Below the pieces are notes generated by a model, which worked only from the letters and a program-made list of their open reading frames with translations, searched no databases and had not been told where the DNA came from. A stretch of 23,132 nucleotides of DNA from JBCDIQ01 sp039024295 (GTDB lineage Bacteria; Bacteroidota; Bacteroidia; J057): contig JBCDIQ010000038.1 of assembly GCA_039024295.1 (NCBI GenBank), positions 1 to 23,132 on the forward strand, given 5' to 3'. A program made the position numbers and the translations under genes. Shown piece by piece: positions 15,058 to 22,297 of the stretch (positions within the stretch are counted from its first letter, which is position 1; every line of letters starts with the position of its first letter).

Positions 15058-15302
15058 CAGGCTTGTTTTTGCTCAATGGTGTTCACCATATCACCAACTG
15101 AGGTAAATGCCTCAATCTCAGTGGCCGTGAACTTGATGCCGAACGCTCGTTCGATGGCGACAATCAATTGTACATGGGCCAAAGAATCCCATTCTTCAAT
15201 GTCATCAGCGGTGGTAGTGGCAGTAAGGACAATGTCTTCTTCGTCCAATACATCGACAAAGATTTCCTGGAGCGCATCCAGGGTTGTGGTTGTAGTAAGC
15301 AT
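15057..15302 (-). CDS. Acyl carrier protein
   Basis: 81 aa with the acidic four-helix carrier profile. The phosphopantetheine attachment Ser40 lies in EEWDSLAHVQLIVAIE, the standard DSL motif. It is not next to fatty-acid genes, so it is a dedicated carrier, comparable in size to DltC (about 80 aa) and to the ACPs paired with FkbH enzymes. It starts 17 bases after methyltransferase 1 and overlaps the VOC gene by one base. Its position between a methyltransferase, the VOC protein and FkbH makes it the probable scaffold on which a short acyl unit is built. The phosphopantetheinyl transferase must be encoded elsewhere. Confidence 0.92.
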   Translation of the reverse strand: MLTTTTTLDALQEIFVDVLDEEDIVLTATTTADDIEEWDSLAHVQLIVAIERAFGIKFTATEIEAFTSVGDMVNTIEQKQA

Positions 15303-15319
15303 AAGAATTGATCGGTTAA

Positions 15320-16222
15320 TTATTTCTTTTCGATAAAGGCACCGTACATTTCGGCTACCTTGTACTTCTCGGCTTTCTTTCGGGAAACACGCTCTGCATA
15401 GATGCTGATGTCTTCCAAGACTTTAAAACCGGCAGTATCCAGCATTTGACGGATATCGTCTGCATTGCGAAACAGGTAAATGTGGTCGATTGCAGGTGCA
15501 TTCGCAGGAGCTGTAATAAATGCACGGCCACGTTCCGACAGCATGGCGTGCAGTTTTTTCAGCAGCCGAAGCGGTTGCTCTACGTGCTCCAATACCTCTC
15601 CCATCGTGATGAAATCGTATCCCTGCTTAGGATGAAAATCAAAAATATCGGTCAGGAAGTATTTCACCTTTTCTTCTCCAACAAACCCTTTGGCAATCTC
15701 AATTGAACTTGGGCTGATGTCCACCAGGTGATACTCTTTGTTCATGTTGGTGGCTTTCATGGCTTCCGAAAGGAAAATGCCATGACCTCCTCCGATTTCG
15801 AGGTAGCTGTTGATGCGTGAGGCATAATTTGGGAACGAAGCGTTAAAAAACTCAAATACTTCATAGTGGTGCCTCCACAGGAATTGGGACAACATCAGTC
15901 CGTGCATGTAATAATCCATTACCTCAGGATTGTTGTATACACGCTCATTGGCATCCTCAAAGGAGGTACATGAGTAGGAACCTGTTTTGGCAAATGTTAC
16001 TTGCTCATACATATAGTCCCGGATCATTTTCATATAGGAATCGATTCCGTAGTCGAGGTCTTTTCCCTCACGGTCCACGAAATCGAGGTATTTGTCAAAA
16101 AATTCGTTGGCCTGGTAGTAGAAGGTGTCTTCGAGCCCTTCCATGTTCCCTCTCAGCTTTTTGGCATGTCGGGGGTTACGCTCTTCAATTTTTTGAATGA
16201 TGGTTTCTAGTATCTTATCCAT
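15320..16222 (-). CDS. Class I SAM-dependent methyltransferase (cluster, 1)
   Basis: 300 aa. Residues 1-135 form a helical N-terminal extension of unknown role (about 135 aa before the methyltransferase fold). The SAM-binding core begins with motif I LEIGGGHG (141-148), has acidic Asp168 in HLVDIS binding the ribose, and motif IV-like MGEVLEHVEQ (207-216). The fold ends near 276. The substrate cannot be read from sequence. Since it lies 17 bases upstream of the ACP gene, methylation of an ACP-bound hydroxyacyl unit is plausible, as in methoxymalonyl-ACP formation, but this is inference. The N-terminal extension might bind the carrier protein. Confidence 0.85.
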   Translation of the reverse strand: MDKILETIIQKIEERNPRHAKKLRGNMEGLEDTFYYQANEFFDKYLDFVDREGKDLDYGIDSYMKMIRDYMYEQVTFAKTGSYSCTSFEDANERVYNNPEVMDYYMHGLMLSQFLWRHHYEVFEFFNASFPNYASRINSYLEIGGGHGIFLSEAMKATNMNKEYHLVDISPSSIEIAKGFVGEEKVKYFLTDIFDFHPKQGYDFITMGEVLEHVEQPLRLLKKLHAMLSERGRAFITAPANAPAIDHIYLFRNADDIRQMLDTAGFKVLEDISIYAERVSRKKAEKYKVAEMYGAFIEKK

Positions 16223-16242
16223 AGCTGGGAGTAATCAGTCTT

Positions 16243-16294
16243 CAGTTTTCGGTTTTCCCCGCTTCGCGGGATTGTGCTTCGCTCAACAGTTTTC
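16243..16294. repeat. Spacer with inverted GAAAACTG copies and a small hairpin
   Basis: The 94-base gap between the two methyltransferase genes holds CAGTTTTC at 16243-16250 and 16287-16294, the reverse complement of the 8-mer in the exbD spacer (1890-1911). Between them is a perfect 5-bp hairpin CCCGC-TTC-GCGGG (58-70 of this 16200 block, 16258-16270). No T run follows. This looks like a dispersed intergenic element. Confidence 0.5.
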
Positions 16295-16316
16295 AGTGTA
16301 GGTTATCAGATGTGTC

Positions 16317-17072
16317 TTATTTGATCTGCCAGAAACAGGTTTGGGAAACAAACAGGTTCATAGGGGCATAGCCTGTAAACCTGATTTTCTCGTAGGCTTT
16401 CATGTGGTCTACTCCCTGCCAGTTGATCGGATGATCAGAATTGTCGATCACCATCCATCCACTTTGCTTTACTTTGGGCAAACTAAGCTCTACACATTTG
16501 TTCCGAGAAGTAAAATGATTCATGCCATCCACAAGCACCAGGTCAAAGTCTGCTTCTTGCTGCTGAATAAATTCATACGCCTCTTCTCCTTCGATCACCT
16601 GCATGTTGAAACGCTCCATTACGTCACCCCCGAAGCGGTTACGCGCCTGGGTACAAACTGTATCTGCCCATTGCCAATCGTGCTCAATCGTGGTGAGGTT
16701 AACTCCCTTAGATAAAAACCATAAACTCGAGTTTCCGCCGCCTACTTCCAGCACTTTCATTCCTGGGCGTACAAGTCCTTCGAGAAATTCGATAGATTCG
16801 TAAACCAAGAAAGGAACCGGCTCATCGAGAATAAAGGTGTTGCGAGACTCCCACCAGCTTTTTACCATCTTGGGCAGGAAGCGAACATTCCCCAAGTCGG
16901 GCCAATGGCCTTCAAAATCTGTAAAGCGAATGTGGGATTTGATTCGGTGTTCTTTTCCCTGTGTATTCCATGTCACGGTATGACCTCCCGTTAGCCTGTC
17001 AAATGAATTGCTGTAGAAGGTTTTCATCTCTTTGTGCGCGCTCAGGCTTGCGCGAAGGGTATTGGTCTGCAT
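16317..17072 (-). CDS. Class I SAM-dependent methyltransferase (cluster, 2)
   Basis: 251 aa. An N-terminal region of about 100 residues (aromatic- and charge-rich) precedes the Rossmann core: motif I VLEVGGGNSSLWFL (107-120), acidic ribose-binding Glu130 in TTIEHDWQW, and DLVLVDGMNH (177-186). The fold runs to the end. It is unlike methyltransferase 1, with a different motif I and spacing, and the VDGM pattern is shared with methyltransferases of small molecules or glycans. It sits between the SGNH-like gene (97 bases upstream) and methyltransferase 1 (94 bases downstream), the longest gaps in the cluster, so it may have its own promoter. Substrate unknown. Confidence 0.82.
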   Translation of the reverse strand: MQTNTLRASLSAHKEMKTFYSNSFDRLTGGHTVTWNTQGKEHRIKSHIRFTDFEGHWPDLGNVRFLPKMVKSWWESRNTFILDEPVPFLVYESIEFLEGLVRPGMKVLEVGGGNSSLWFLSKGVNLTTIEHDWQWADTVCTQARNRFGGDVMERFNMQVIEGEEAYEFIQQQEADFDLVLVDGMNHFTSRNKCVELSLPKVKQSGWMVIDNSDHPINWQGVDHMKAYEKIRFTGYAPMNLFVSQTCFWQIK

Positions 17073-17169
17073 ATGATTATAGTTGATGCCAATATGGCGG
17101 TTTTTCTAATACAAAAAATTACAATGATATAAATATCCCGTCACGAGTAAGCTTTGGGATTTTTTTTAC

Positions 17170-18162
17170 TCAATTTCGTCCACGCCACACCCCAAAATCC
17201 TTGAATTTCCGGCCTGTGTTGAGCCTTTCTACAATTAAATCCCCTACATGCCAGCGGAAATGGTGCTGCTCTAGCCAGTTTTTATTGTCGCGATTCACAG
17301 AATTAGCTCCGCTGAAATCGAGGTAAGGAACCACCCCTTCGAGGTCGATCAGAAAGTCATCAAAACGATTTACCTTCAAACTTTCCATTTTCCTTGGATG
17401 GATGGGAGCCATCATCACGGTAAGTTCAATGTGACGCTCCGAGCATAAGTCTCGGATATGGGCGATATAGGCAAGTGCTTCTTCCGGCGTGGGCAGGTAA
17501 GTTGTCGGCGTTTCACTGAACCGGGGATCTTCTAAATGCTCAGCCAGATTGGCATCCACCCATGCCTCCCGAGAGGTTTTAAACGGGATGCCACTGCCAT
17601 GAATGTCGTACTGAACGAGGAATGGATCGTGCTGGTGAAGGGGGTACAACGCTTTCTCCAGGACGTAAAAATTGGGGATGCGAAACAGGTATTTCGCTTT
17701 GAATTTCCACCTTTCCATCTCACTTGCATCAAAGGGATGCCGCAGCAGTGAATTGTTCATCTGGTGGGTCCGGTTGTAGGTCCGCTCATCCAGGAGCAAG
17801 ACCACCTGATGGATGTCATAACCGGCTTCCAGCAAAATTTTCAAGTCATGGTACCACTCATACGGTAGTCCCATGGAGTAAGACATGTTGTAAAAATTTC
17901 CGTTGACCAGTTTACGGCTGTCTACGTTTCCCGCTTTTGAAGATCCAAAAATGAAGGAATCATAAGGACGAATTTCCTGGGTCAGGAATTCCATTTTGGC
18001 AAAATGTTGATTGGGCTCTATTACCTGCCTGGAAAAATCTGTCCGAAATATGCCAAAGGGATCTGTCAAATAGATCAATACAGGCATGACCAGTAACGGC
18101 AGCGCAAAGCAGGCCAGCCGCTTGATAAATTGCTTGATTGCTGATGTAGGTGCCTCGTTCAT
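17170..18162 (-). CDS. Membrane-anchored SGNH-like protein next to MBOAT (AlgJ/AlgX/DltD-like role)
   Basis: 330 aa. One N-terminal membrane helix (about 15-33) is followed by an extracytoplasmic domain. SGNH block I appears as FIFGSSKAGN, with Ser75 as likely nucleophile. Near the C-terminus, WLEQHHFRWHVGDLI (296-310) aligns with block V (D-x-x-H), with Glu298 where Asp is usual and His301 as the base. Such proteins pair with MBOAT enzymes in alginate (AlgJ/AlgX), teichoic acid (DltD) and polysaccharide acylation, taking the acyl group on the outer face. Its start lies 2 bases after the MBOAT stop, so the pair is one translational unit. Whether the Glu substitution leaves it active needs testing. 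Confidence 0.72.
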   Translation of the reverse strand: MNEAPTSAIKQFIKRLACFALPLLVMPVLIYLTDPFGIFRTDFSRQVIEPNQHFAKMEFLTQEIRPYDSFIFGSSKAGNVDSRKLVNGNFYNMSYSMGLPYEWYHDLKILLEAGYDIHQVVLLLDERTYNRTHQMNNSLLRHPFDASEMERWKFKAKYLFRIPNFYVLEKALYPLHQHDPFLVQYDIHGSGIPFKTSREAWVDANLAEHLEDPRFSETPTTYLPTPEEALAYIAHIRDLCSERHIELTVMMAPIHPRKMESLKVNRFDDFLIDLEGVVPYLDFSGANSVNRDNKNWLEQHHFRWHVGDLIVERLNTGRKFKDFGVWRGRN

Positions 18163-18164
18163 GG

Positions 18165-19592
18165 TCAGAATTGAAAATAGATAAAGGACTGATTACTGGT
18201 TCCCATGTTCACCAGCATGTAAAGCAGGGCATAGTAAATGCACCACCTCACAGGAGTGGGAAGTCGGTCCAACACCAATGGGTGAAGGTGCTTCCGTTGT
18301 ACCCATTCAAAGCCGAGAAGCACCAGCATCCAAGGACCTATTTTAGCAAGTGAAAGCGGATGAGGTAAGGCTAGTAATTCAGGTTGTAACAGGTTCCCTA
18401 AGTAGATAAATGCCTGCCCCAGGGTATCAGCCCTGAAGAAAATAAAGGAGAAACAGATGAAACTGAAGGTGGCCAGTCCAGAGAGGAAGTTCCACACCTT
18501 GCGAGACACCTTTTTCCGAAGACGTTTTCTGCGTTTTTTGGTCAAAACCTCAAAAATGGCCCCTGCAGACATCACAATTCCCCACGCCACATAGGTCCAG
18601 TTAGCCCCATGCCACAATCCACTGAGGGAGAAGGTCACAAACAGGGCGAATACAATTGCGTATAAGCCCCAATCCCGTAGCCCGATGGCCATGGGCGTAT
18701 ACACATAATCGGCAAACCAGGTATTGAGGGAGATGTGCCACCTCCGCCAGAATTCCCCGATAGAAGTGCTGAAGAAGGGCAACCGGAAGTTGGGCAGGAG
18801 GTTAAACCCAAATAGCCGCGCCGTACCTATGGCAATGTCCGAATAGCCAGAAAAATCAGCATATACCTGAAAGGCAAAGTAGAACACCCCCAGGGCGAGT
18901 ACACTCCCTTCTAGCTCATGACTTTGGGAGAAAATTTGGTTGACATACACCCCACAGTTATCTGCTATAACCGCTTTTTTAAATAGCCCCCACAAAATCT
19001 GGCGCAAGCCATCTTTCGCCTGGTCGTAGGAGAAATTCCGAGGCTTGCTGAATTGGGGCAATAAGTTGCTTGCGCGCTCAATGGGACCGGCAACCAACTG
19101 AGGGAAAAAGCTCACGAAAGCAAAAAAGGCCACTGGATCTTTTTCCGGTTCCAACTTCCTCCGGTATATATCTATGGTGTAGCTCAGGGTTTGGAAGGTG
19201 TAAAAACTGATGCCAACTGGCAGAATGATGTTAAGTGTCGTAGGTTCGAGGGCTACCCCAATGGAGCCAAATGCAGAGATAAAGGAGTCAATGAAAAAAT
19301 TGGCGTATTTGAAATAGCCCAAAAGCCCCAGGTTGAAAAGTAAACTAGTACCAGCGAGTGCCTTACGCGTACGGCTATCGGTAGATTTATGCAGTTCAGA
19401 GCCAATGACAAAGTCAGTGGCAGAGCTAAAAATAATCAGGCTTAAAAACCGCCAGTCCCACCATCCGTAGAACACGTAGCTGGCCAACAGCAGCAGTAAA
19501 TTTTGCTGTCGCAGGTTTCGGGAAACCACAAACCAGTACAACCCGAAAACGAGTGGTAGAAAGATGGCGAATTCCAGCGAGTGAAAAAGCAT
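18165..19592 (-). CDS. MBOAT family O-acyltransferase
   Basis: 475 aa, about 11 membrane helices. Family motifs are all present: PVGISFYTFQTLSYTIDIYR (125-144), SFFPQLVAGPI (161-171), FWRRWHISLN (281-290, with His286) and SGLWHGANWT (324-333, with the catalytic His328 equivalent to AlgI His322 and DltB His). It passes an acyl group across the inner membrane to a polymer outside. In AlgI-like systems the donor is thought to be an acetyl group from the cytoplasm; in DltB it is a carrier protein (DltC). A carrier protein is encoded in the same cluster. It is the first gene of the minus-strand run and has a TACTTTTG box close to the start codon. Confidence 0.93.
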   Translation of the reverse strand: MLFHSLEFAIFLPLVFGLYWFVVSRNLRQQNLLLLLASYVFYGWWDWRFLSLIIFSSATDFVIGSELHKSTDSRTRKALAGTSLLFNLGLLGYFKYANFFIDSFISAFGSIGVALEPTTLNIILPVGISFYTFQTLSYTIDIYRRKLEPEKDPVAFFAFVSFFPQLVAGPIERASNLLPQFSKPRNFSYDQAKDGLRQILWGLFKKAVIADNCGVYVNQIFSQSHELEGSVLALGVFYFAFQVYADFSGYSDIAIGTARLFGFNLLPNFRLPFFSTSIGEFWRRWHISLNTWFADYVYTPMAIGLRDWGLYAIVFALFVTFSLSGLWHGANWTYVAWGIVMSAGAIFEVLTKKRRKRLRKKVSRKVWNFLSGLATFSFICFSFIFFRADTLGQAFIYLGNLLQPELLALPHPLSLAKIGPWMLVLLGFEWVQRKHLHPLVLDRLPTPVRWCIYYALLYMLVNMGTSNQSFIYFQF

Positions 19593-19927
19593 GAGACAAA
19601 AGTATGCCGAAAGTTGAATTATTTTTCAACTAAATAAATAGACATCCAACACAATGTTCATTTCTTCGGATGATTTATAAATGAATCCTTACATGGCCTG
19701 TCTCAACCGAAGGTAGGGGTTCATGTCGGCTAAGAGACGGTATTTTCGTCCAATGTTTCCGTTATTTAGATGAATCTGTCGGTCTCTTCGTTAAGGAAAT
19801 TCACGTATGTCCTATTTTAGTGCATACCTTTTCACGATTCATTCGTAAAAATTATCCGATGGGGAATTCTTTCCCACCTTTTTCAACTGATCCTCTTAAT
19901 TTTATCCAAAGATTAACTCAGACACAT
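19593..19927. other. Divergent intergenic region between MBOAT and the thioredoxin-like gene
   Basis: 335 bases with no convincing gene. It holds the putative MBOAT promoter box near its left end. The right part (19820-19927) is an in-frame upstream extension of the thioredoxin-like gene that does not look like a secretion signal and is read as leader. GTCTC/GAGAC pieces near 19700-19785 are too short to call a structure. I found no exact plus-strand TAnnTTTG box. Confidence 0.6.
19597..19604 (-). promoter_or_regulatory. Possible promoter of the MBOAT gene
   Basis: On the minus strand, TACTTTTG (19604-19597) matches TAnnTTTG and lies 4 bases before the MBOAT ATG (19592). A GTTG (19630-19627) sits 22 bases upstream as a weak -33 element. 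If used, transcription would start at or very near the ATG, giving a leaderless mRNA. Spacing is one base long and the second element is weak. Confidence 0.3.
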
Positions 19928-20395
19928 ATGAAACATCTGCTTGTTGTTCTGCTCTGCATGGTAAGCCTGGAACTAACCGCTCAAGAAAAACCTTTGGTTT
20001 GGCACACTGACCTCAACAAGGCTGTTGCAGAAGCCAATCAATCAAACAAGCCGTTATTGTTGTTCTTCACTGGAAGCGACTGGTGCGGATGGTGCAAGCG
20101 CCTCCAGGGTGAGGTTTTTGCTCAAGCGGCCTTTAAAAATTGGGCCATGAAGGAAGTGGTATTGGTAGAAGTGGACTTTCCAAGAAGAACCCCCCAGGAG
20201 CCTGCTTTGCGCCAGCAAAATATGGGCCTCCAACAAGCATTTCGCCCACGTGGATACCCGACCATCTTTTTTGCCAAGCCAGTAATTGGGGATAATGGCC
20301 AGTTGGCAAACTTCACCGTATTGGGCCAAATGGGTTACCAACGAGGCGGGGCCAATCCCTGGGTAGCGCAGGCAAACACGTTTATCGGGGGATAG
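19928..20395 (+). CDS. Secreted thioredoxin-family protein
   Basis: 155 aa from the ATG at 19928, chosen because it begins a clear signal peptide (MKHLLVVLLCMVSLELTAQE, cleavage likely after residue 18). The frame is open 36 codons upstream, but that stretch is not signal-like. The mature part has the DsbD-gamma/thioredoxin_7 pattern: LLLFFTGSDWCGWCKRL with redox pair Cys53 and Cys56, and the cis-Pro in RGYPTIFF. It would reduce or isomerise disulfides in the periplasm. No partner redox gene is adjacent. A terminator follows, so it is probably a single-gene transcript. Confidence 0.88.
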   Translation: MKHLLVVLLCMVSLELTAQEKPLVWHTDLNKAVAEANQSNKPLLLFFTGSDWCGWCKRLQGEVFAQAAFKNWAMKEVVLVEVDFPRRTPQEPALRQQNMGLQQAFRPRGYPTIFFAKPVIGDNGQLANFTVLGQMGYQRGGANPWVAQANTFIGG

Positions 20396-20432
20396 TAAGA
20401 CTTCCATTTTCCTGGGAGCATTCACCATATAT

Positions 20433-20474
20433 TCCCAACTATCCCTATTTTGAGAGGAGAGTTGGGATTTTTTT
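20433..20474 (+). terminator. Intrinsic terminator after the thioredoxin-like gene
   Basis: TCCCAACT (20433-20440) pairs perfectly with AGTTGGGA (20460-20467) across a 19-base loop, followed by seven T (20468-20474). It ends 10 bases before the next gene's ATG (20485), so that gene needs a promoter within this region. Confidence 0.75.
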
Positions 20475-20484
20475 ATAGTGGAGC

Positions 20485-21183
20485 ATGAAGAAAAGATACA
20501 TCATTATCATTGTTCTTGTTCTTGGGGTGATCATCCCTCCCTGCTGTGTATACTTTTCTGATTCAGTTATGGATACTTTTGTGGGGATTGATCAAAAACT
20601 CACAAAAGCTGTCGACCAAAAAAGTGAGGCCCTGACAATTCGATATTTTTCTTTGACCGATTCCCTTTCAAAGCTACAGTCTCCCGAAGATTCGAGCTTA
20701 CTAGATTCTGTTGAGAATTTATATGCCCATTTTGTTGCTGCCGATGCATTTGCCCTAAGTTGTAGAAATGCATTAAGAGAAAAATTCGCACGGATCAATC
20801 CAGAGTCTGGCAAAATCTTAAATCCAGATGAGACAGAGAAAACCCAGGTATTCTGGCTGGGAACGGATAAAGAGGCAAATGGGCAGAGAGGAAATGGAAG
20901 GGCCTACGCATTGCGGAACCAGATTCAAACTTTTACTTTCCACCTGAACAATTTTAACCAATTTGTTGCTGGGCAATGCGCGTCTTATGAATACCAACAG
21001 GCAGAATTAGCTTCATTCCACAAGATGGGATCAGACACTTTGACCTGGGAACAAGCTACCTTTGAGGGAACTTTGGTGACTACTCTACCGGTTGTACAAG
21101 CCATTAGGATGGATGTTGTTGACCACATGCAACAAGCATTTTATAATATAGCCCATTGCCAGGAAACCTCCACCAGCCCTTAA
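20485..21183 (+). CDS. Membrane-anchored protein, possible orphan GldM N-terminal domain
   Basis: 232 aa. An N-terminal hydrophobic helix (about 5-24) is followed by an extracytoplasmic helical part. Residues 24-120 recall the first domain of the gliding-motility/type IX secretion protein GldM: a helix running into SVMDTFVGIDQKL and QKSEALTIRYF, which resemble the VLDAFVxVDESL and KNEALY pattern there, then a segment with LGTDKEANGQRGNG before a Leu/Arg-rich helix. GldM itself is over 500 aa with several further domains; this protein has only the first. A link to T9SS/gliding is therefore tentative. Cys20, Cys21, Cys97, Cys165 and Cys226 are present, and no catalytic motif is recognised. Otherwise a hypothetical protein. 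Confidence 0.55.
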   Translation: MKKRYIIIIVLVLGVIIPPCCVYFSDSVMDTFVGIDQKLTKAVDQKSEALTIRYFSLTDSLSKLQSPEDSSLLDSVENLYAHFVAADAFALSCRNALREKFARINPESGKILNPDETEKTQVFWLGTDKEANGQRGNGRAYALRNQIQTFTFHLNNFNQFVAGQCASYEYQQAELASFHKMGSDTLTWEQATFEGTLVTTLPVVQAIRMDVVDHMQQAFYNIAHCQETSTSP

Positions 21184-21291
21184 TCTCTTGAAAATAACCT
21201 GCTAAGTCCGACCCCAAGTCCCGTACTTTCAACAACCCCCCGTAGCGTACAGCTTAATATATTTCGAAAGCCATGCCCAATTCCTCCTCAT

Positions 21292-21756
21292 ATGGATATT
21301 TTGGACAGATTTGAAGAACTGCTGCCGCTGGTGTCACAATGGGTAAAGGATCGAGAAACCCACATCCTTGAGTATGGAGAACCACTCACCACTGATCAGA
21401 AGATCGATGCCCACTTGGTAGGGGTAACCAACATTGAACAGGTAAAAGTGCTGGTGGTGAAAGAAGTTCCCACCCCAAATCATCCCTTGCTGTATGAGGT
21501 GGCCAAAAAGACCGGCATGATTTCTTCCTATACCATGGGCATAAGCTTCAGGTATGGCATCCTCATCCAGGAAAATTATCGATTCAAGCGGCCCCTAATG
21601 GTGCATGAACTCGCGCATACCATGCAATATGAACGATTCGGAGGTGTTCAACCCTTTTTACGGCAATACCTGTATGAATGCCTGGAAATTGGGTACCCCA
21701 ACAGTCCGCTTGAGTTGGAAGCAGTTAAGATGGAACGGACAGTTTGTGGCAATTGA
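21292..21756 (+). CDS. Small HExxH putative metallopeptidase
   Basis: 154 aa, no signal peptide or membrane helix. The zinc-binding motif HELAH (105-109) is followed by TMQYERFGGVQPFLRQYLYE and, 34 residues later, ELEA (141-144), whose Glu could be the third ligand. This HELxH...QY.R.G..FL..Y...P.E.EA pattern is one I associate with small uncharacterised zincin-like proteins. The first 90 residues carry no motif I know. It lies convergent with the next minus-strand gene, 52 bases away. Protease activity is inferred from the motif alone. Confidence 0.6.
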   Translation: MDILDRFEELLPLVSQWVKDRETHILEYGEPLTTDQKIDAHLVGVTNIEQVKVLVVKEVPTPNHPLLYEVAKKTGMISSYTMGISFRYGILIQENYRFKRPLMVHELAHTMQYERFGGVQPFLRQYLYECLEIGYPNSPLELEAVKMERTVCGN

Positions 21757-21808
21757 GACAGGCCTGGGCTCTTGTAAGCCTAGCCTTGCTAAGGAATCGC
21801 TAGTGGAA

Positions 21809-22297
21809 TCATTCGACGCGTATCTCTCCTAAAAAAACTTGCCAGACACGCTCGGTTTGATTGCCAAACTGCTTGTCTGTTCGTACCAGCCATATCTCTG
21901 TGGTGCCCTGCCCTTCCGGTCCGGACCAGGAAATCAATTTTCGAAAAGCATTTGAGGATTTTGTCTTCCAGGTTCCCGATTGAACAACCTTGCTCTTCAC
22001 CCAGGGGAGGCTTCCAAAAGGGGCAATGTGTTCCTGCAAATAGAAAAATGAAGCCCAGGTTGCTTTGAGCTCTTCCAGCATGGTGCTGTCTAATCCCGGC
22101 TGGCTTACCCAATAGCCCAGCTCAATGAACTCTTGCCATTTTTGACTCCCCCTTTCCCCAAATGCATCCAACTGGCGTATATCCAGACGAGCAGCTGACA
22201 AATCTTGCTCTGCCGAACGAGTAGAAGGAGCTCCCATTTGGCCAAAAAGGTCACACGAGAGCAACAACAAACTAAAGCATATATGGAGGTATTTCAT
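21809..22297 (-). CDS. Exported protein of unknown function
   Basis: 162 aa. A signal peptide covers residues 1-20 (hydrophobic 5-14), with cleavage likely after FGQ; LLSC at 12-15 is a weak lipobox alternative. The mature part is helical and Trp-rich (SQKWQEFIELGYWVSQPG, LKATWASFFYLQ), ending in a beta-like stretch (TEIWLVRTDKQFGNQTERVWQVFLGEI). No known family is recognised. Its ATG overlaps the upstream gene's stop by four bases (ATGA), so the two are translationally coupled and probably act together. Confidence 0.65.
   Translation of the reverse strand: MKYLHICFSLLLLSCDLFGQMGAPSTRSAEQDLSAARLDIRQLDAFGERGSQKWQEFIELGYWVSQPGLDSTMLEELKATWASFFYLQEHIAPFGSLPWVKSKVVQSGTWKTKSSNAFRKLISWSGPEGQGTTEIWLVRTDKQFGNQTERVWQVFLGEIRVE

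Noticed and set aside
16258..16270. CCCGC-TTC-GCGGG hairpin as a terminator
   Set aside because: The stem is only 5 bp and no T run follows on either strand.
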